Positions 18,126 through 26,531 are shown, counted from the first letter of the stretch. The stretch: DNA of 38,991 nt from Clostridia bacterium (GCA_017468385.1 JAFUIQ010000012.1:1-38991), one strand, 5' to 3'. A program made the numbers and translations. Notes: generated by a model from the sequence alone, not told the origin.

Positions 18126-18860
18126 TCAAATCACAAAACCGCCGTTTACGCCCAGCACCTGTCCGGTGATAAACTGCGCACCTTCGCTTGCTAAAAATAC
18201 ACAAGCCGCGGCCACGTCCTCCGGTGTGCCGATCCGCCCCACGGGCGTTTCCTCCGCCAGTGCCGCCAGATCCTCCTCTGTGAAGCAGTCCAGCATGGGC
18301 GTGCGGATCGCGCCGGGGGCGATACAGTTCACCGTGATCCCCGAGGGAGCCACTTCCTTGGCCAGCGCCTTCGTCAGCCCGATCACGCCCGCTTTTGCGG
18401 CGCTGTAAGCCACCTCGCAGGAGGCACCGACCTGCCCCCACATGGAGCTGATGTTGATGATCGTGCCCCGCTTTTGCCGGATCATCTCCGGCAGAGCGGC
18501 CCGGCAGGTGCGGAAAGTGCCGCTCAGATTTACGTCAATCATGGCCTGCCAATCCTCGTCCGTCAGATCGGTAAACAGTTTTTGTGCCGCGATGCCTGCG
18601 TTGTTTACCAGCGTGTCGATGAAACCGTATTCCTCGACCGCACGGGCGAATAGGGCATTCACCGCCTCCGTATCCGACAGATCGGCACACAGGGTCAGGG
18701 CAGGGATGCCGTAGGCACCCGCCAAACGTGCGGCCAGAGCCGCCGCCCGATCCTCTCCCTTGTGATAGTGCAGAACCAGGCCGTAGCCGGCGCGGGCAAA
18801 TGCTTCCGCGATGGCGGCACCGATGCCGCCGGAGGCGCCGGTGATCAAAACGTAGCGCAT
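18126..18860 (-). CDS. SDR-family NAD(P)-dependent reductase (FabG/YmfI-like)
   Basis: A 244-residue short-chain dehydrogenase with the cofactor motif TGASGGIG at 7-14, NNAG at 86-89 and catalytic S139, Y152 and K156; the fold is complete. The stretch ISSMWGQVGASCEVAYSA is characteristic of the YmfI-type branch, which in Bacillus reduces the aminopentanone modification on elongation factor P. FabG (3-oxoacyl-ACP reductase) is the main alternative. The ATG is preceded by AAGGAG. The gene follows the ispH-rpsA terminator on the minus strand, so it may need its own promoter or read-through. No fatty-acid genes are nearby, which slightly favours the EF-P role. Confidence 0.88.
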   Translation of the reverse strand: MRYVLITGASGGIGAAIAEAFARAGYGLVLHYHKGEDRAAALAARLAGAYGIPALTLCADLSDTEAVNALFARAVEEYGFIDTLVNNAGIAAQKLFTDLTDEDWQAMIDVNLSGTFRTCRAALPEMIRQKRGTIINISSMWGQVGASCEVAYSAAKAGVIGLTKALAKEVAPSGITVNCIAPGAIRTPMLDCFTEEDLAALAEETPVGRIGTPEDVAAACVFLASEGAQFITGQVLGVNGGFVI

Positions 18861-18877
18861 ATCGGTCTCCTTATGTG

Positions 18878-18911
18878 AAAAAACAGGGCTGTCGCTTTTC
18901 GCAACAGCCCT
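18878..18911 (-). terminator. Terminator after ispH-rpsA
   Basis: On the minus strand AGGGCTGTTGC/GCGACAGCCCT forms an 11-pair stem with one G-U pair, followed by GTTTTTT. It lies 12 bases after the rpsA stop and ahead of the SDR gene. Confidence 0.88.
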
Positions 18912-18922
18912 TTTTGTTTGTA

Positions 18923-20977
18923 TTACTGCTCGTCGCCCTCAAAGGACTGGTAAGCTTCCGGATTGTCGGTGGAGTACATAACAGGTGCGTTATCCTCGGC
19001 AACTTCCTCGACAACTTCCTCAACGGGAGTCTCGATCAGAGCACGGATGGACAGGCCAACCTGATGCTTCTCATCATCGATGGAAACGATCTTAGCCTCA
19101 ACCGTCTGGCCAACGGACAGAACGTCATCCGGCTTTGCGATCTTGTGATCGGCGATCTGGCTGATGTGAATCAGACCGTCCACACCGTCCACGATCTCAG
19201 CGAATGCACCGAAGGGCATCAGAGAAACCACGGTAACGGTAGCGGTGTCGCCAACGGAGTACTGGTTGTTGAATACGAACCAGGGATTGGTCTCCTCGGT
19301 CTTGTAGCCCAGGGAGATGCGGCCGCGCTCACGGTCAAAGGACTTAACGAATACGCGGAGCTGATCGCCAACCTTAACAGCATCGGATGCACGGCGAATA
19401 CGCTTCCAGGACAGCTCAGAGGTATGTACCATACCGTCTACGCCGCAGCCCAGATCCACAAATGCGCCGTAATCCATCAGGCTCTTAACCACACCGTCGT
19501 AGATCTTGCCTTCTTCGATCTCGTTCCAGAAAGCTTCCTGCTCTGCCTTCTTCGCCTCGCGGAGAATAGCGCGGATGGAGCCGTATGCTCTCTTTCTGTC
19601 TTCCTTGATTTCGATGATCTTGATCTGCTGGGTGGTGCCAACGATGGAGGACAGATCGCCATCCTTCGGAACACCGGTCTGGGAAGCAGGGATGAATACG
19701 CGAACGCTCTTTACAGAGATGATCACGCCGCCCTTAACAGCCTCAACAATGCGGCCCTCCAGGGTTTCGTTGTTCTCGTAAGCTTCAACGATCTTGCTCC
19801 AGTTCGCGTCGTTGTCCACGCGGGTCTTGTCCAGGGTGGCGATACCGTCGATATCGCTTACCTTGATAACCTTTGCCTTGATCTCATCACCGACCTTAAA
19901 CAGCTCGGAGAGCTTTGCGGAGGGATCATCGGTCAGCTTTTCGTGAACGATAACGCCCGTCGTCTTGGAACCGAGGTCCAGATGGATCTCGGTCTGCGAG
20001 ATCGAGGTGATAACACCGGTTACTACGTCTCCTGTATTTAAAGTTTTGAGTGATTTCTCGAGCAGTTCTTCAAAGTTTTCCATTTGCTCAGCCATTGTTT
20101 CTTCTACCTCCTGTATTACACTGTACGGCGTCGATGCGCCGGCAGTTATGGACACTGTTTGACATCCGGTGAAATCCAGATTGTGCAGATCCGCTGCGTT
20201 CTCGATCAGGTGCGTCCGAGGGCAGTTTTGTCTGCAGACATCATAGAGTTTCAAGGTGTTGGAACTCGCCTTGCTGCCGATGACGATCATGGTATCCGAT
20301 CGGGCGGCGAGGGCGGCGGCTTCCGTTTGCCTTTCTTCAGTCACACTGCATATTGTATCAAAAATTTGCGCGTTTGTATATACCTTTTTGAGAATTTCCA
20401 AACTTTTTTTCCATTCCGACAGTTTTTGGGTGGTTTGAGAGGCAATACTGACGGATTTATTGGTCATTTTGCCAATGCCTTCATTTGTAAGGAGCCTTTG
20501 CAAATGCTCCGCGTCGGAAAAGACGATCCCGTCCCGGGCACAACTGAGGATGCCGCGGACCTCGGGATGATCCTCCGCCCCCAGCAGATAGAACTGCTTG
20601 CCCTCGCCGGAATGCTCCCCCGCGATGCGGCGGACCTTCTCCACGAAGGGACAGGTGCAGTCCAGCACCCGCAAAGACGGGCACTCCTTCTCGCATTCGT
20701 GCAGCATCGCCAACGTGGATGCCACCTCGCCGTGGGCGCGGATCACCACGGTGATAGCCTCACCGGATCGTGCCCGCTCGCACAGGGCGGGAATGTCCTC
20801 GGATGTGATCTCACCCACGCCCGCGTCCCGCAGGGAGCGGCAGTAGCCGTCGTTGTGGATCAGTCGGCCCAATGTATAGATGCGGCTGTTGCCCTCTTTT
20901 ATGGCATTTTCCACCGCCTCGGTGGCCCGACGGACACCGAAACAGAATCCCGCATGGGATGCGACGGTGATCTTCAT
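18923..20977 (-). CDS. ispH-rpsA: Fusion of IspH (HMBPP reductase) with ribosomal protein S1
   Basis: One 684-residue frame joins two proteins. Residues 1-290 are IspH, the iron-sulphur enzyme that makes IPP and DMAPP in the MEP pathway, with cluster cysteines C12, C109 and C210 and the conserved His residues H41 and H82. Residues about 310-650 hold four S1 RNA-binding domains (DVVTGVITSISQTEIHLDLG opens the first), ending in an acidic tail. Such fusions are known in Clostridia. A strong ribosome site and ATG inside the frame (see the separate entry) may also give free S1. The gene overlaps plsC by four bases and closes the cmk operon. Confidence 0.95.
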   Translation of the reverse strand: MKITVASHAGFCFGVRRATEAVENAIKEGNSRIYTLGRLIHNDGYCRSLRDAGVGEITSEDIPALCERARSGEAITVVIRAHGEVASTLAMLHECEKECPSLRVLDCTCPFVEKVRRIAGEHSGEGKQFYLLGAEDHPEVRGILSCARDGIVFSDAEHLQRLLTNEGIGKMTNKSVSIASQTTQKLSEWKKSLEILKKVYTNAQIFDTICSVTEERQTEAAALAARSDTMIVIGSKASSNTLKLYDVCRQNCPRTHLIENAADLHNLDFTGCQTVSITAGASTPYSVIQEVEETMAEQMENFEELLEKSLKTLNTGDVVTGVITSISQTEIHLDLGSKTTGVIVHEKLTDDPSAKLSELFKVGDEIKAKVIKVSDIDGIATLDKTRVDNDANWSKIVEAYENNETLEGRIVEAVKGGVIISVKSVRVFIPASQTGVPKDGDLSSIVGTTQQIKIIEIKEDRKRAYGSIRAILREAKKAEQEAFWNEIEEGKIYDGVVKSLMDYGAFVDLGCGVDGMVHTSELSWKRIRRASDAVKVGDQLRVFVKSFDRERGRISLGYKTEETNPWFVFNNQYSVGDTATVTVVSLMPFGAFAEIVDGVDGLIHISQIADHKIAKPDDVLSVGQTVEAKIVSIDDEKHQVGLSIRALIETPVEEVVEEVAEDNAPVMYSTDNPEAYQSFEGDEQ
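20093..20113 (-). promoter_or_regulatory. Internal Shine-Dalgarno and ATG for separate S1 protein
   Basis: Within the fusion frame the minus strand reads CAGGAGGT (20113-20106), then ten bases, then ATG at 20095-20093, encoding Met295 of the fusion and MAEQMENFEELLEK. Initiation there would give a 390-residue four-domain S1, the usual Bacillota size. The spacing is somewhat long, so strength is uncertain. Confidence 0.6.
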
Positions 20978-21627
20978 TCCGTCACCTCGCCGGACGGATC
21001 GTCCTTGGCTTCGGGGAGTGCGCGATCGAATCCGCCCAGGCGGCAGATATCCGCAAAGATCCGCTCCGATGCGGCCAGGTATTCCTTCCGGCCGCCGCCG
21101 GTGTAGCCGAATTTCTCAAAGGAAATGGGCTTGCCCACGATCAGTTGGGTGCGGCAGAAGGGACGTACTCGATTGTGCTTCGTCACAATGCAGACAGGCA
21201 GTACCGTAGCCTTGGTGTGCCAGGTAATCATGCCCACACCGCCCTTGATGGGGGTGGTAGCGGGATCCACGCCGGGATGGCGTGTGCCCTGGGGGAAGAT
21301 GCCTACCATCTCGCCCTCCTCCAGAAAGGAGATGGTCCGCTTGATGGAGGACACATCCGCCCCGCCCCGGTCCACGGGATAGGCACCCAGCGCGGACAGA
21401 AACTTTCCCAAAACGGGAACGGTCATAACCTCTTTTTTCGCCATATAGCGGATCTGCCGTTTCAGACCGGCGGAGAGGATCAGCACATCCAGCATGCTGG
21501 TGTGATTGGCGCAGACAAGGCATCCGCCCTCGGTGGGGATGTTCTCCGGATTCACAACCTTAATGGGGAAAATGGCCCGCACCGGCCACACAAACAGCGT
21601 ATAAATCACACGGTAAAATTTCGTCAT
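20974..21627 (-). CDS. plsC: 1-acyl-sn-glycerol-3-phosphate acyltransferase
   Basis: PlsC acylates lysophosphatidic acid to phosphatidic acid at the membrane, an early step of phospholipid synthesis. The acyltransferase motifs are visible: NHTSMLD (HX4D, catalytic), then FPQGTRHPG (substrate binding) about 70 residues later. A hydrophobic N-terminal stretch fits membrane attachment. The ATG at 21627 is preferred because it overlaps the cmk stop as ATGA; an in-frame ATG at 21645 is also possible. That gives 217 residues. Its own stop overlaps the ispH start by four bases, so the three genes are translationally coupled. Confidence 0.93.
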   Translation of the reverse strand: MTKFYRVIYTLFVWPVRAIFPIKVVNPENIPTEGGCLVCANHTSMLDVLILSAGLKRQIRYMAKKEVMTVPVLGKFLSALGAYPVDRGGADVSSIKRTISFLEEGEMVGIFPQGTRHPGVDPATTPIKGGVGMITWHTKATVLPVCIVTKHNRVRPFCRTQLIVGKPISFEKFGYTGGGRKEYLAASERIFADICRLGGFDRALPEAKDDPSGEVTE

Positions 21628-22307
21628 GAGCGTTTGGGGGCGCATTTCTGCGCGATCAGATTCATGGCTTCCGCCACGGTTTCGGCAGGGCCGTAATCGG
21701 AGTTGTCGATGAACAAAGCGTCCTCCGCGGGAACGGCGGGGGCAATGTTGCGCTCCCGATCCGCCTCGTCCCGTCGGTTGGTTTCCTCCAGGATCTGCTC
21801 AAAGGAGCACTCGATGCCCTTGGCGCACAGCTCCAGATAGCGGCGCTTGGCGCGGGCGGCAGGGGATGCTACCAGGAACAGCTTGGCATCCGCATCGGGC
21901 ATGATCACCGTGCCGATGTCGCGGCCGTCCATAACGACGCCGCCCCGGCGGGCCATATCCTTCTGGATGCCCAGAAGGAATTCTCTCACAGCGGGGATGG
22001 CGGACACCGCCGATGCCGCCATGGAAATCTGGGGCGTGCGGATCTTCTCGCCCACATCCACCCCGTTCAGAAGAACGGACTGGGTACCGTTTTTGTAGGT
22101 CAATTCCAATTGTATATCACCGAGCCGTGCGGCTACTGCCTCACTGTCGTGGGTGTCGATGTCATGCTCCACCATAAACAGGCCGATGGTGCGGTACAAA
22201 GCACCTGTATCCACATAGATCAGTCCCAGTTCCTTGGCGAGAGCGCGGGCCAGGGAGCTTTTTCCGGCGCCGCTGGGGCCGTCAACAGCAATTTTCCAAT
22301 TTCTCAT
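21624..22307 (-). CDS. cmk: Cytidylate kinase
   Basis: Cmk phosphorylates CMP and dCMP with ATP, recycling nucleotides from RNA and phospholipid turnover. The 227-residue product has the P-loop GPSGAGKS at 10-17, YVDTGALYR shortly after, and the GRDIGTVIMPDADAKLFL region of the NMP-binding part. The ATG at 22307 follows AGGAG at good distance; the in-frame ATG 21 bases upstream has no ribosome site. It stands between the flavoprotein gene and plsC, the usual clostridial order. Confidence 0.95.
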   Translation of the reverse strand: MRNWKIAVDGPSGAGKSSLARALAKELGLIYVDTGALYRTIGLFMVEHDIDTHDSEAVAARLGDIQLELTYKNGTQSVLLNGVDVGEKIRTPQISMAASAVSAIPAVREFLLGIQKDMARRGGVVMDGRDIGTVIMPDADAKLFLVASPAARAKRRYLELCAKGIECSFEQILEETNRRDEADRERNIAPAVPAEDALFIDNSDYGPAETVAEAMNLIAQKCAPKRS

Positions 22308-22339
22308 GAGATCTCCTATCTGCCGCATCCGCGGCGGTA

Positions 22340-23605
22340 TCAGGTAGTAATATCGTATTTGGCAAGGGCATACTGCGCCGCGTTCTGTCCGGCGGCCACG
22401 CCGGTGGAAAACGCGATCTGCAGATTATACCCGCCGGTATAGGCATCCACGTCTATGACCTCCCCGGCGAAAAACAGCCCGGGTACGGTTTTGGACATCA
22501 TGGTTTTCGGGTGGATTCCGCTTACTTCCACGCCGCCGCTGGTGATGATGGCCTCATCGATGGGGCGGAAGGCAACGGGGGTCAGGGGGAATTGCTTCAG
22601 CGTGTTCCGCAAAGCGGATCGCTCCTCCCGGGTGATGGCGTTGGATTTTTTCCGGGGATCGATGCCTGTAAGGCGGATGACGGGATCGATCAGCTTCTGG
22701 GGAAGCAGATCGGAGAGGGAATTCACAAAATCCCGCTGTCCGTATTTGGCCAGATCGGCAATCAGCCGGGCATCCAGCGTGGCATCGTCCAAGGCCGGCT
22801 TCAGGTCGATGAACATCCGATACCGCTTCATATCCCCCCGCATGTGGGCGGAGGCGGACAACACCAGCGGTCCCGATACGCCGAAGTGGGTGAAGAGCAT
22901 CTCGCCCATCTCGGAGTAGATTTCTTTACCGCCATCCGTGACTGTCAGCGTCACGTTTTTCAGGGACAGCCCGCTGAGGGGCGCGGTGTCTTCTCTCGTG
23001 ATCACGGGGATCAGGGACGGGATCGGCTCGGACACCGCCATGCCCACCGATCGGGCGAAGCGGTAGCCATCCCCGCGGGAACCTGTCCCGGGGTATGACG
23101 CGCCGCCGGTGGCTACGATCACCGCGTCGGCTGTGTGATCGCCTGAGGCGGTTTTTACGCCGTATACGCCGCCATCGCCGTGGAGCAGGGAAGTTACCTT
23201 CTCCTGCGCAACTCGCACGCCCAGGCCCCGCATAACCCGCTCCATGGCGGAGGATATGTCCGCCGCCTTGTCGGATACGGGGAATACCCGGCGGCCCCGC
23301 TCGGTTTTCAGCGGTACGCCGTTTTCCTCAAAGAAAGCCATGGTGTCGGCGGGGGTAAAGCGGAAGAGAGCACCGGTGAGGAACTTGCGGTTCTTGGTCA
23401 CATTTTCCATGACTTCGGCAGGGGAGCAGTCGTTGGTCACGTTGCATCGTCCCTTGCCGGTGATCCGCAATTTCCGTCCCAAAACGGCGTTGGGCTCATA
23501 TACTGTTACGGAAGCATCGGGTGCTTCTCTGGCGGCCGCAATAGCGGCGGCCATGCCGGCGGCACCGCCGCCGATGATGATGATCGCGGCGATGGGATTA
23601 CTCAT
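22340..23605 (-). CDS. HI0933/YhiN-family FAD-dependent oxidoreductase
   Basis: A 421-residue flavoprotein of the HI0933/BaiN-like group. The dinucleotide-binding motif IIGGGAAGMAAAIAA lies near residues 10-24, followed by LGRKLRITGKGRCNVTN, a family hallmark, and by TGGASYPGTGS and the C-terminal FFAGEVIDVDAYTGGYNLQ. The reaction of most members is unknown; one relative in gut Clostridia acts on bile acids, but that cannot be assumed here. The start at 23605 gives MSNPIAAIIIIGGG and overlaps the RpiR gene by eight bases. The upstream in-frame extension lacks family sequence. Confidence 0.93.
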   Translation of the reverse strand: MSNPIAAIIIIGGGAAGMAAAIAAAREAPDASVTVYEPNAVLGRKLRITGKGRCNVTNDCSPAEVMENVTKNRKFLTGALFRFTPADTMAFFEENGVPLKTERGRRVFPVSDKAADISSAMERVMRGLGVRVAQEKVTSLLHGDGGVYGVKTASGDHTADAVIVATGGASYPGTGSRGDGYRFARSVGMAVSEPIPSLIPVITREDTAPLSGLSLKNVTLTVTDGGKEIYSEMGEMLFTHFGVSGPLVLSASAHMRGDMKRYRMFIDLKPALDDATLDARLIADLAKYGQRDFVNSLSDLLPQKLIDPVIRLTGIDPRKKSNAITREERSALRNTLKQFPLTPVAFRPIDEAIITSGGVEVSGIHPKTMMSKTVPGLFFAGEVIDVDAYTGGYNLQIAFSTGVAAGQNAAQYALAKYDITT

Positions 23606-24485
23606 CCGAGTGCTCCCGTGCCTTGGATGCGGTATTCTTGTCGTAGACGTTGAAGGTATCCCATACCGTCTCCAGCTTGGAGAGGGTGGCGGACAGCTCT
23701 GCCTGCTTTTTCTGGGCCACGGCCGCCAGCAGCGCATTGATGATGGACAGCGGCGCTACCAGAGAATCGATGAAGGAAGCCATATCGCTGCGCGCGGTCA
23801 GCACCGCATAGGCATTCCGGGCAATGGGGGAATGGGTGCTGTCCGTGATGGAGATCACGTGGGCACCGGTCTGGGCGGCGTATTCCACCGCATTTACGAT
23901 GCGGGTGGAATAGCGGGGGAAGCTGACTGCCAGCATCACGTCCCCCTCGCCGATCCGCATCAGCTGCTCAAAAATCTCGCTGCCGCTGGTGGTGCGGATG
24001 CGGTGGACATTCTCAAACATAAAGTTGAGGTAGTAATTCAAAAACTCCGCCAGAGGGGAGGAGGAACGCATGCCAATGATGTAGATGGAGCGGGCGTGCA
24101 AGAGAGCATCCACCGCCCGGTCAAAGGCACCGCGATCCATGTTTTCCATGGTGTACTTGATCTTCTCCGCGTCGGAGGCCAGCACGTGATCCAGAATGTT
24201 GGTGTCACCCAGACGGTGGTTGGCTACCTCAATGCGCTGGAGGGAAGTGAGCCGCATCCGCACGGTTTCCTGGATCATATGCTGAAGGGCGGGATATCCG
24301 TCGTATCCCAATTCCAGAGCGAAGCGGACGACGGTGGACTCCGATACACCCACCTCACTGCCCAGGCGGGAGGCGGTCATGTAAGCGGCTTTATCGTAGT
24401 GGTTCCGGATATAGTCTGCAATCAGTTTCTGTCCTTTGGAGAGGGACGGGCGCGCCGTTTCAAGAATAGTCAGTAAATCCTGCAT
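23598..24485 (-). CDS. RpiR/MurR-family transcriptional regulator
   Basis: A 295-residue regulator. Residues 1-77 form the RpiR helix-turn-helix (MTASRLGSEVGVSESTVVRF), and residues about 125-255 form a SIS domain that in the family binds phosphosugars (ARSIYIIGMRSSSPLAEFLN, VSFPRYSTR). The gene heads the minus-strand operon with the flavoprotein, cmk, plsC and ispH-rpsA, which is odd because RpiR proteins usually control sugar or amino-sugar genes. The promoter is consensus. Its effector and targets are unknown; the operon itself or divergent asd are candidates. Confidence 0.92.
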   Translation of the reverse strand: MQDLLTILETARPSLSKGQKLIADYIRNHYDKAAYMTASRLGSEVGVSESTVVRFALELGYDGYPALQHMIQETVRMRLTSLQRIEVANHRLGDTNILDHVLASDAEKIKYTMENMDRGAFDRAVDALLHARSIYIIGMRSSSPLAEFLNYYLNFMFENVHRIRTTSGSEIFEQLMRIGEGDVMLAVSFPRYSTRIVNAVEYAAQTGAHVISITDSTHSPIARNAYAVLTARSDMASFIDSLVAPLSIINALLAAVAQKKQAELSATLSKLETVWDTFNVYDKNTASKAREHSDE

Positions 24486-24563
24486 AACTTTTCATCCCGT
24501 GGATCGTGCCGCGGCACGATCGGTTCCTGTCTATATATAATATTTATGGAGAATACTCCCTAT

Positions 24564-24592
24564 ATTATATAATAAAACCCCTGCGGTGTCAA
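24564..24592 (-). promoter_or_regulatory. Consensus promoter of the rpiR-cmk-ispH operon
   Basis: On the minus strand TTGACA (24592-24587) and TATAAT (24569-24564) are exactly 17 bases apart, matching sigma-A consensus at every position. Confidence 0.85.
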
Positions 24593-24642
24593 GTCGGGGC
24601 GGGAGACGGATTTGCAAAAACGAAGAAATGAAGTTGCATTTA

Positions 24643-24671
24643 TTGACAAGGCGTGAACGGTGTGCTATAAT
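24643..24671 (+). promoter_or_regulatory. Consensus promoter of asd
   Basis: TTGACA at 24643-24648 and TATAAT at 24666-24671 with a 17-base spacer. It diverges from the equally perfect rpiR promoter about 50 bases away. Confidence 0.9.
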
Positions 24672-24687
24672 AACAAATTATAGCACA
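24661..24687. promoter_or_regulatory. Operator-like palindrome over the asd -10 and start site
   Basis: A perfect 11-base inverted repeat, TGTGCTATAAT/ATTATAGCACA, around a five-base AACAA centre. It contains the -10 box and covers the expected start site, so a bound repressor would switch the promoter off. The factor is unknown. It could alternatively form a 5' mRNA hairpin. Confidence 0.6.
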
Positions 24688-24752
24688 AATCTATAAAACA
24701 ACTTGGTTCTGCCGCAGCCTGCGGCGGACCGGATCCTGGGAGGATTGGAATT

Positions 24753-25832
24753 ATGAGAGAAAAACTGAGAGCCGGCATCGTCGGCGCAACGGGTATGGTA
24801 GGCCAGCGGTTTATTATGCTGCTGCAGAATCATCCTTACTTCACCTTGACTGCTCTGGCGGCAAGCGCACGCAGTGCAGGCCGTTCCTATGAGGAAGCGG
24901 TGGCAGGCCGCTGGAAAATGGCGGGCGATATTCCCGCAGACGTGGCCAAGATGCCCGTGATTGACGCGGCAGACATCGACACCATGAAGGAAAAGGTGGA
25001 CTTTGTTTTCTGCGCCGTTGATATGAAGAAGGATGAGATCCTCAAAATGGAGGAGGCTTACGCCCGGGCGGAAATTCCCGTAGTATCCAATAACTCCGCC
25101 AACCGCTGGACCAACGACGTTCCCATGATCATTCCGGAGATCAACGACAATCACGCGGAAGTCATCGCCAGCCAGAAGGCACGTCTGGGCACCAAGCGCG
25201 GCTTCATCGCCGTCAAGCCCAACTGCTCCATTCAGGCATACGTGGCCGCTCTGACGCCCCTGCGTAAGTATGGCATCAAGGAAGTGGTGGCTACCACCTA
25301 TCAGGCCATCAGCGGCGCGGGCAAGACTTTTAAGGAATGGCCCGAGATGATCGACAACGTGATCCCCTTCATTTCCGGTGAGGAAGAGAAGAGCGAGAAG
25401 GAACCGCTGAAGATCTGGGGCGAGGTTCACGGCGGTATCATCACGAGCGCAAAATCTCCCCTGATCACCACCCAGTGCATCCGCGTGCCCGTCACCGACG
25501 GTCACACCTGTGCGGTATTTGTGAACTTCGAGAATAAGCCCCCCAAGGAAGCAATTCTGGAGGAGTGGCGTCAGTTCAAGGGAGCACCCCAGCTCCTCGG
25601 CCTGCCCCACGCACCCGAGCAGTTCATCACCTACTTTGAAGAGGATAATCGTCCCCAGGCCAAGCTGGATCGGGACATCTACGGCGGTATGGGCGTGACG
25701 CTCGGCCGTCTGAGAGAGGACACCCTGTTTGACTACAAATTTGTGGGATTGGCACACAATACCCTCCGCGGCGCGGCCGGTGGTGCGGTTCTGACCGCAG
25801 AACTGCTTTATCGCAAGGGCTATCTGGACTGA
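24753..25832 (+). CDS. asd: Aspartate-semialdehyde dehydrogenase, archaeal/fungal type
   Basis: Asd reduces aspartyl phosphate to aspartate semialdehyde with NADPH, the branch step to lysine, diaminopimelate, threonine and methionine. The 359-residue protein has GATGMVG at 11-17, catalytic C158 in KPNCSIQ and probable catalytic H251 in PVTDGHTC. Length and motif context match the longer archaeal/fungal-type enzymes rather than the Bacillus type. The ATG follows GGGAGG. It has its own consensus promoter with a palindrome; no lysine riboswitch was recognised in the leader. Confidence 0.93.
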   Translation: MREKLRAGIVGATGMVGQRFIMLLQNHPYFTLTALAASARSAGRSYEEAVAGRWKMAGDIPADVAKMPVIDAADIDTMKEKVDFVFCAVDMKKDEILKMEEAYARAEIPVVSNNSANRWTNDVPMIIPEINDNHAEVIASQKARLGTKRGFIAVKPNCSIQAYVAALTPLRKYGIKEVVATTYQAISGAGKTFKEWPEMIDNVIPFISGEEEKSEKEPLKIWGEVHGGIITSAKSPLITTQCIRVPVTDGHTCAVFVNFENKPPKEAILEEWRQFKGAPQLLGLPHAPEQFITYFEEDNRPQAKLDRDIYGGMGVTLGRLREDTLFDYKFVGLAHNTLRGAAGGAVLTAELLYRKGYLD

Positions 25833-25877
25833 TTTTGTGAACAATCGCTAAATTTTTCAGTTTTTTGAAAAAATATC

Positions 25878-25906
25878 TGTACAAACCTACCCATATATGG
25901 TATAAT
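25878..25906 (+). promoter_or_regulatory. hpf promoter
   Basis: TGTACA at 25878-25883 and TATAAT at 25901-25906 with a 17-base spacer. The palindrome CCATATATGG lies directly before the -10. Confidence 0.65.
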
Positions 25907-25956
25907 CAAATCGGAAGCAGAAAATGCTTCCAATATATGAAAAAGGTGGGTTGTAC

Positions 25957-26487
25957 ATGAAGATTACCGTTGTCGGCAGACAGATGAGCGTGCGTGAGAG
26001 TCTCAAAACACTTGTCGAGAAGAAACTCTCCAAATTTGACCGGTTCTTTGATGATGAAGCAGAGGCGATCGTCAAATTCGGCCATGTGCGGGATCTGGAA
26101 CGTCTGGAGATCACCATCTCCGCCGGCGGTACCCTCTTCCGCTGTGAGGAAGAGGAATCCAGTTACGAAAACGCGCTGGATGAGTGTATCGAATCCATCG
26201 AGCGGCAGATCCGCAAGAACAAGACCCGTCTGGCCAAGAAACTGCGGGAGGGTGCCTTCAAACCGATGGAGGCGGCACCGGAGGCTCCGGCTGAAGTGGA
26301 AGAGGAGAACACGGTAATCCGCACCAAGGTGTTCCGCATGAAGCCTATGACGCCGGATGAGGCCATTCTGCAGATGAATCTTCTGGGACATGACTTCTTT
26401 ATGTTCCGGGATTCCGTCAGCGAGGAGACCTGCGTGGTCTATCGCCGCCGGGACGGCGCATACGGTTTGATCGTGCCGGAAAAATAA
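25957..26487 (+). CDS. hpf: Ribosome hibernation promoting factor, long form
   Basis: HPF binds the 30S decoding region and pairs ribosomes into inactive 100S dimers in stationary phase. The 176-residue protein is the long form. The N-terminal beta-alpha domain (KITVVGRQMSVRESLKTLVEKK) spans about residues 1-100, a Glu/Ala-rich linker follows, and the C-terminal dimerisation domain runs about 120-176 (VIRTKVFRMKPMTPDEAILQ, FFMFRDSVSEE). The ATG at 25957 follows AAAGGTGGG; an in-frame ATG eleven codons upstream lacks a ribosome site. Confidence 0.96.
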   Translation: MKITVVGRQMSVRESLKTLVEKKLSKFDRFFDDEAEAIVKFGHVRDLERLEITISAGGTLFRCEEEESSYENALDECIESIERQIRKNKTRLAKKLREGAFKPMEAAPEAPAEVEEENTVIRTKVFRMKPMTPDEAILQMNLLGHDFFMFRDSVSEETCVVYRRRDGAYGLIVPEK

Positions 26488-26503
26488 ACGAATAACGGAA
26501 TCG

Positions 26504-26531
26504 GCGGGGAGCGAAAGCTCCCCGCTTTTTT
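26504..26531 (+). terminator. hpf terminator
   Basis: Nine-base-pair stem GCGGGGAGC/GCTCCCCGC with a GAAA loop, followed by six T residues, 16 bases after the hpf stop. Confidence 0.95.

Noticed and set aside
18875-20041. 388-codon plus-strand open frame opposite ispH-rpsA
   Set aside because: It lies entirely antisense to the conserved S1 domains, has no recognisable domain and no ribosome site; it mirrors the codon bias of the real gene.
20974-21645. Longer plsC start at 21645
   Set aside because: The ATG at 21627 overlaps the cmk stop as ATGA, the usual coupled arrangement, and the first six extra residues carry no family signal; the longer start cannot be fully excluded.
23244-24476. 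410-codon plus-strand frame opposite the RpiR and flavoprotein genes
   Set aside because: Antisense shadow of two conserved genes, low-complexity Gly/His-rich translation, no family features.
24687-24752. Possible lysine riboswitch in the asd leader
   Set aside because: The leader is only about 75 bases with one small hairpin (CCGCAGCCTGCGG region); a lysine riboswitch needs about 170 bases with a five-way junction.
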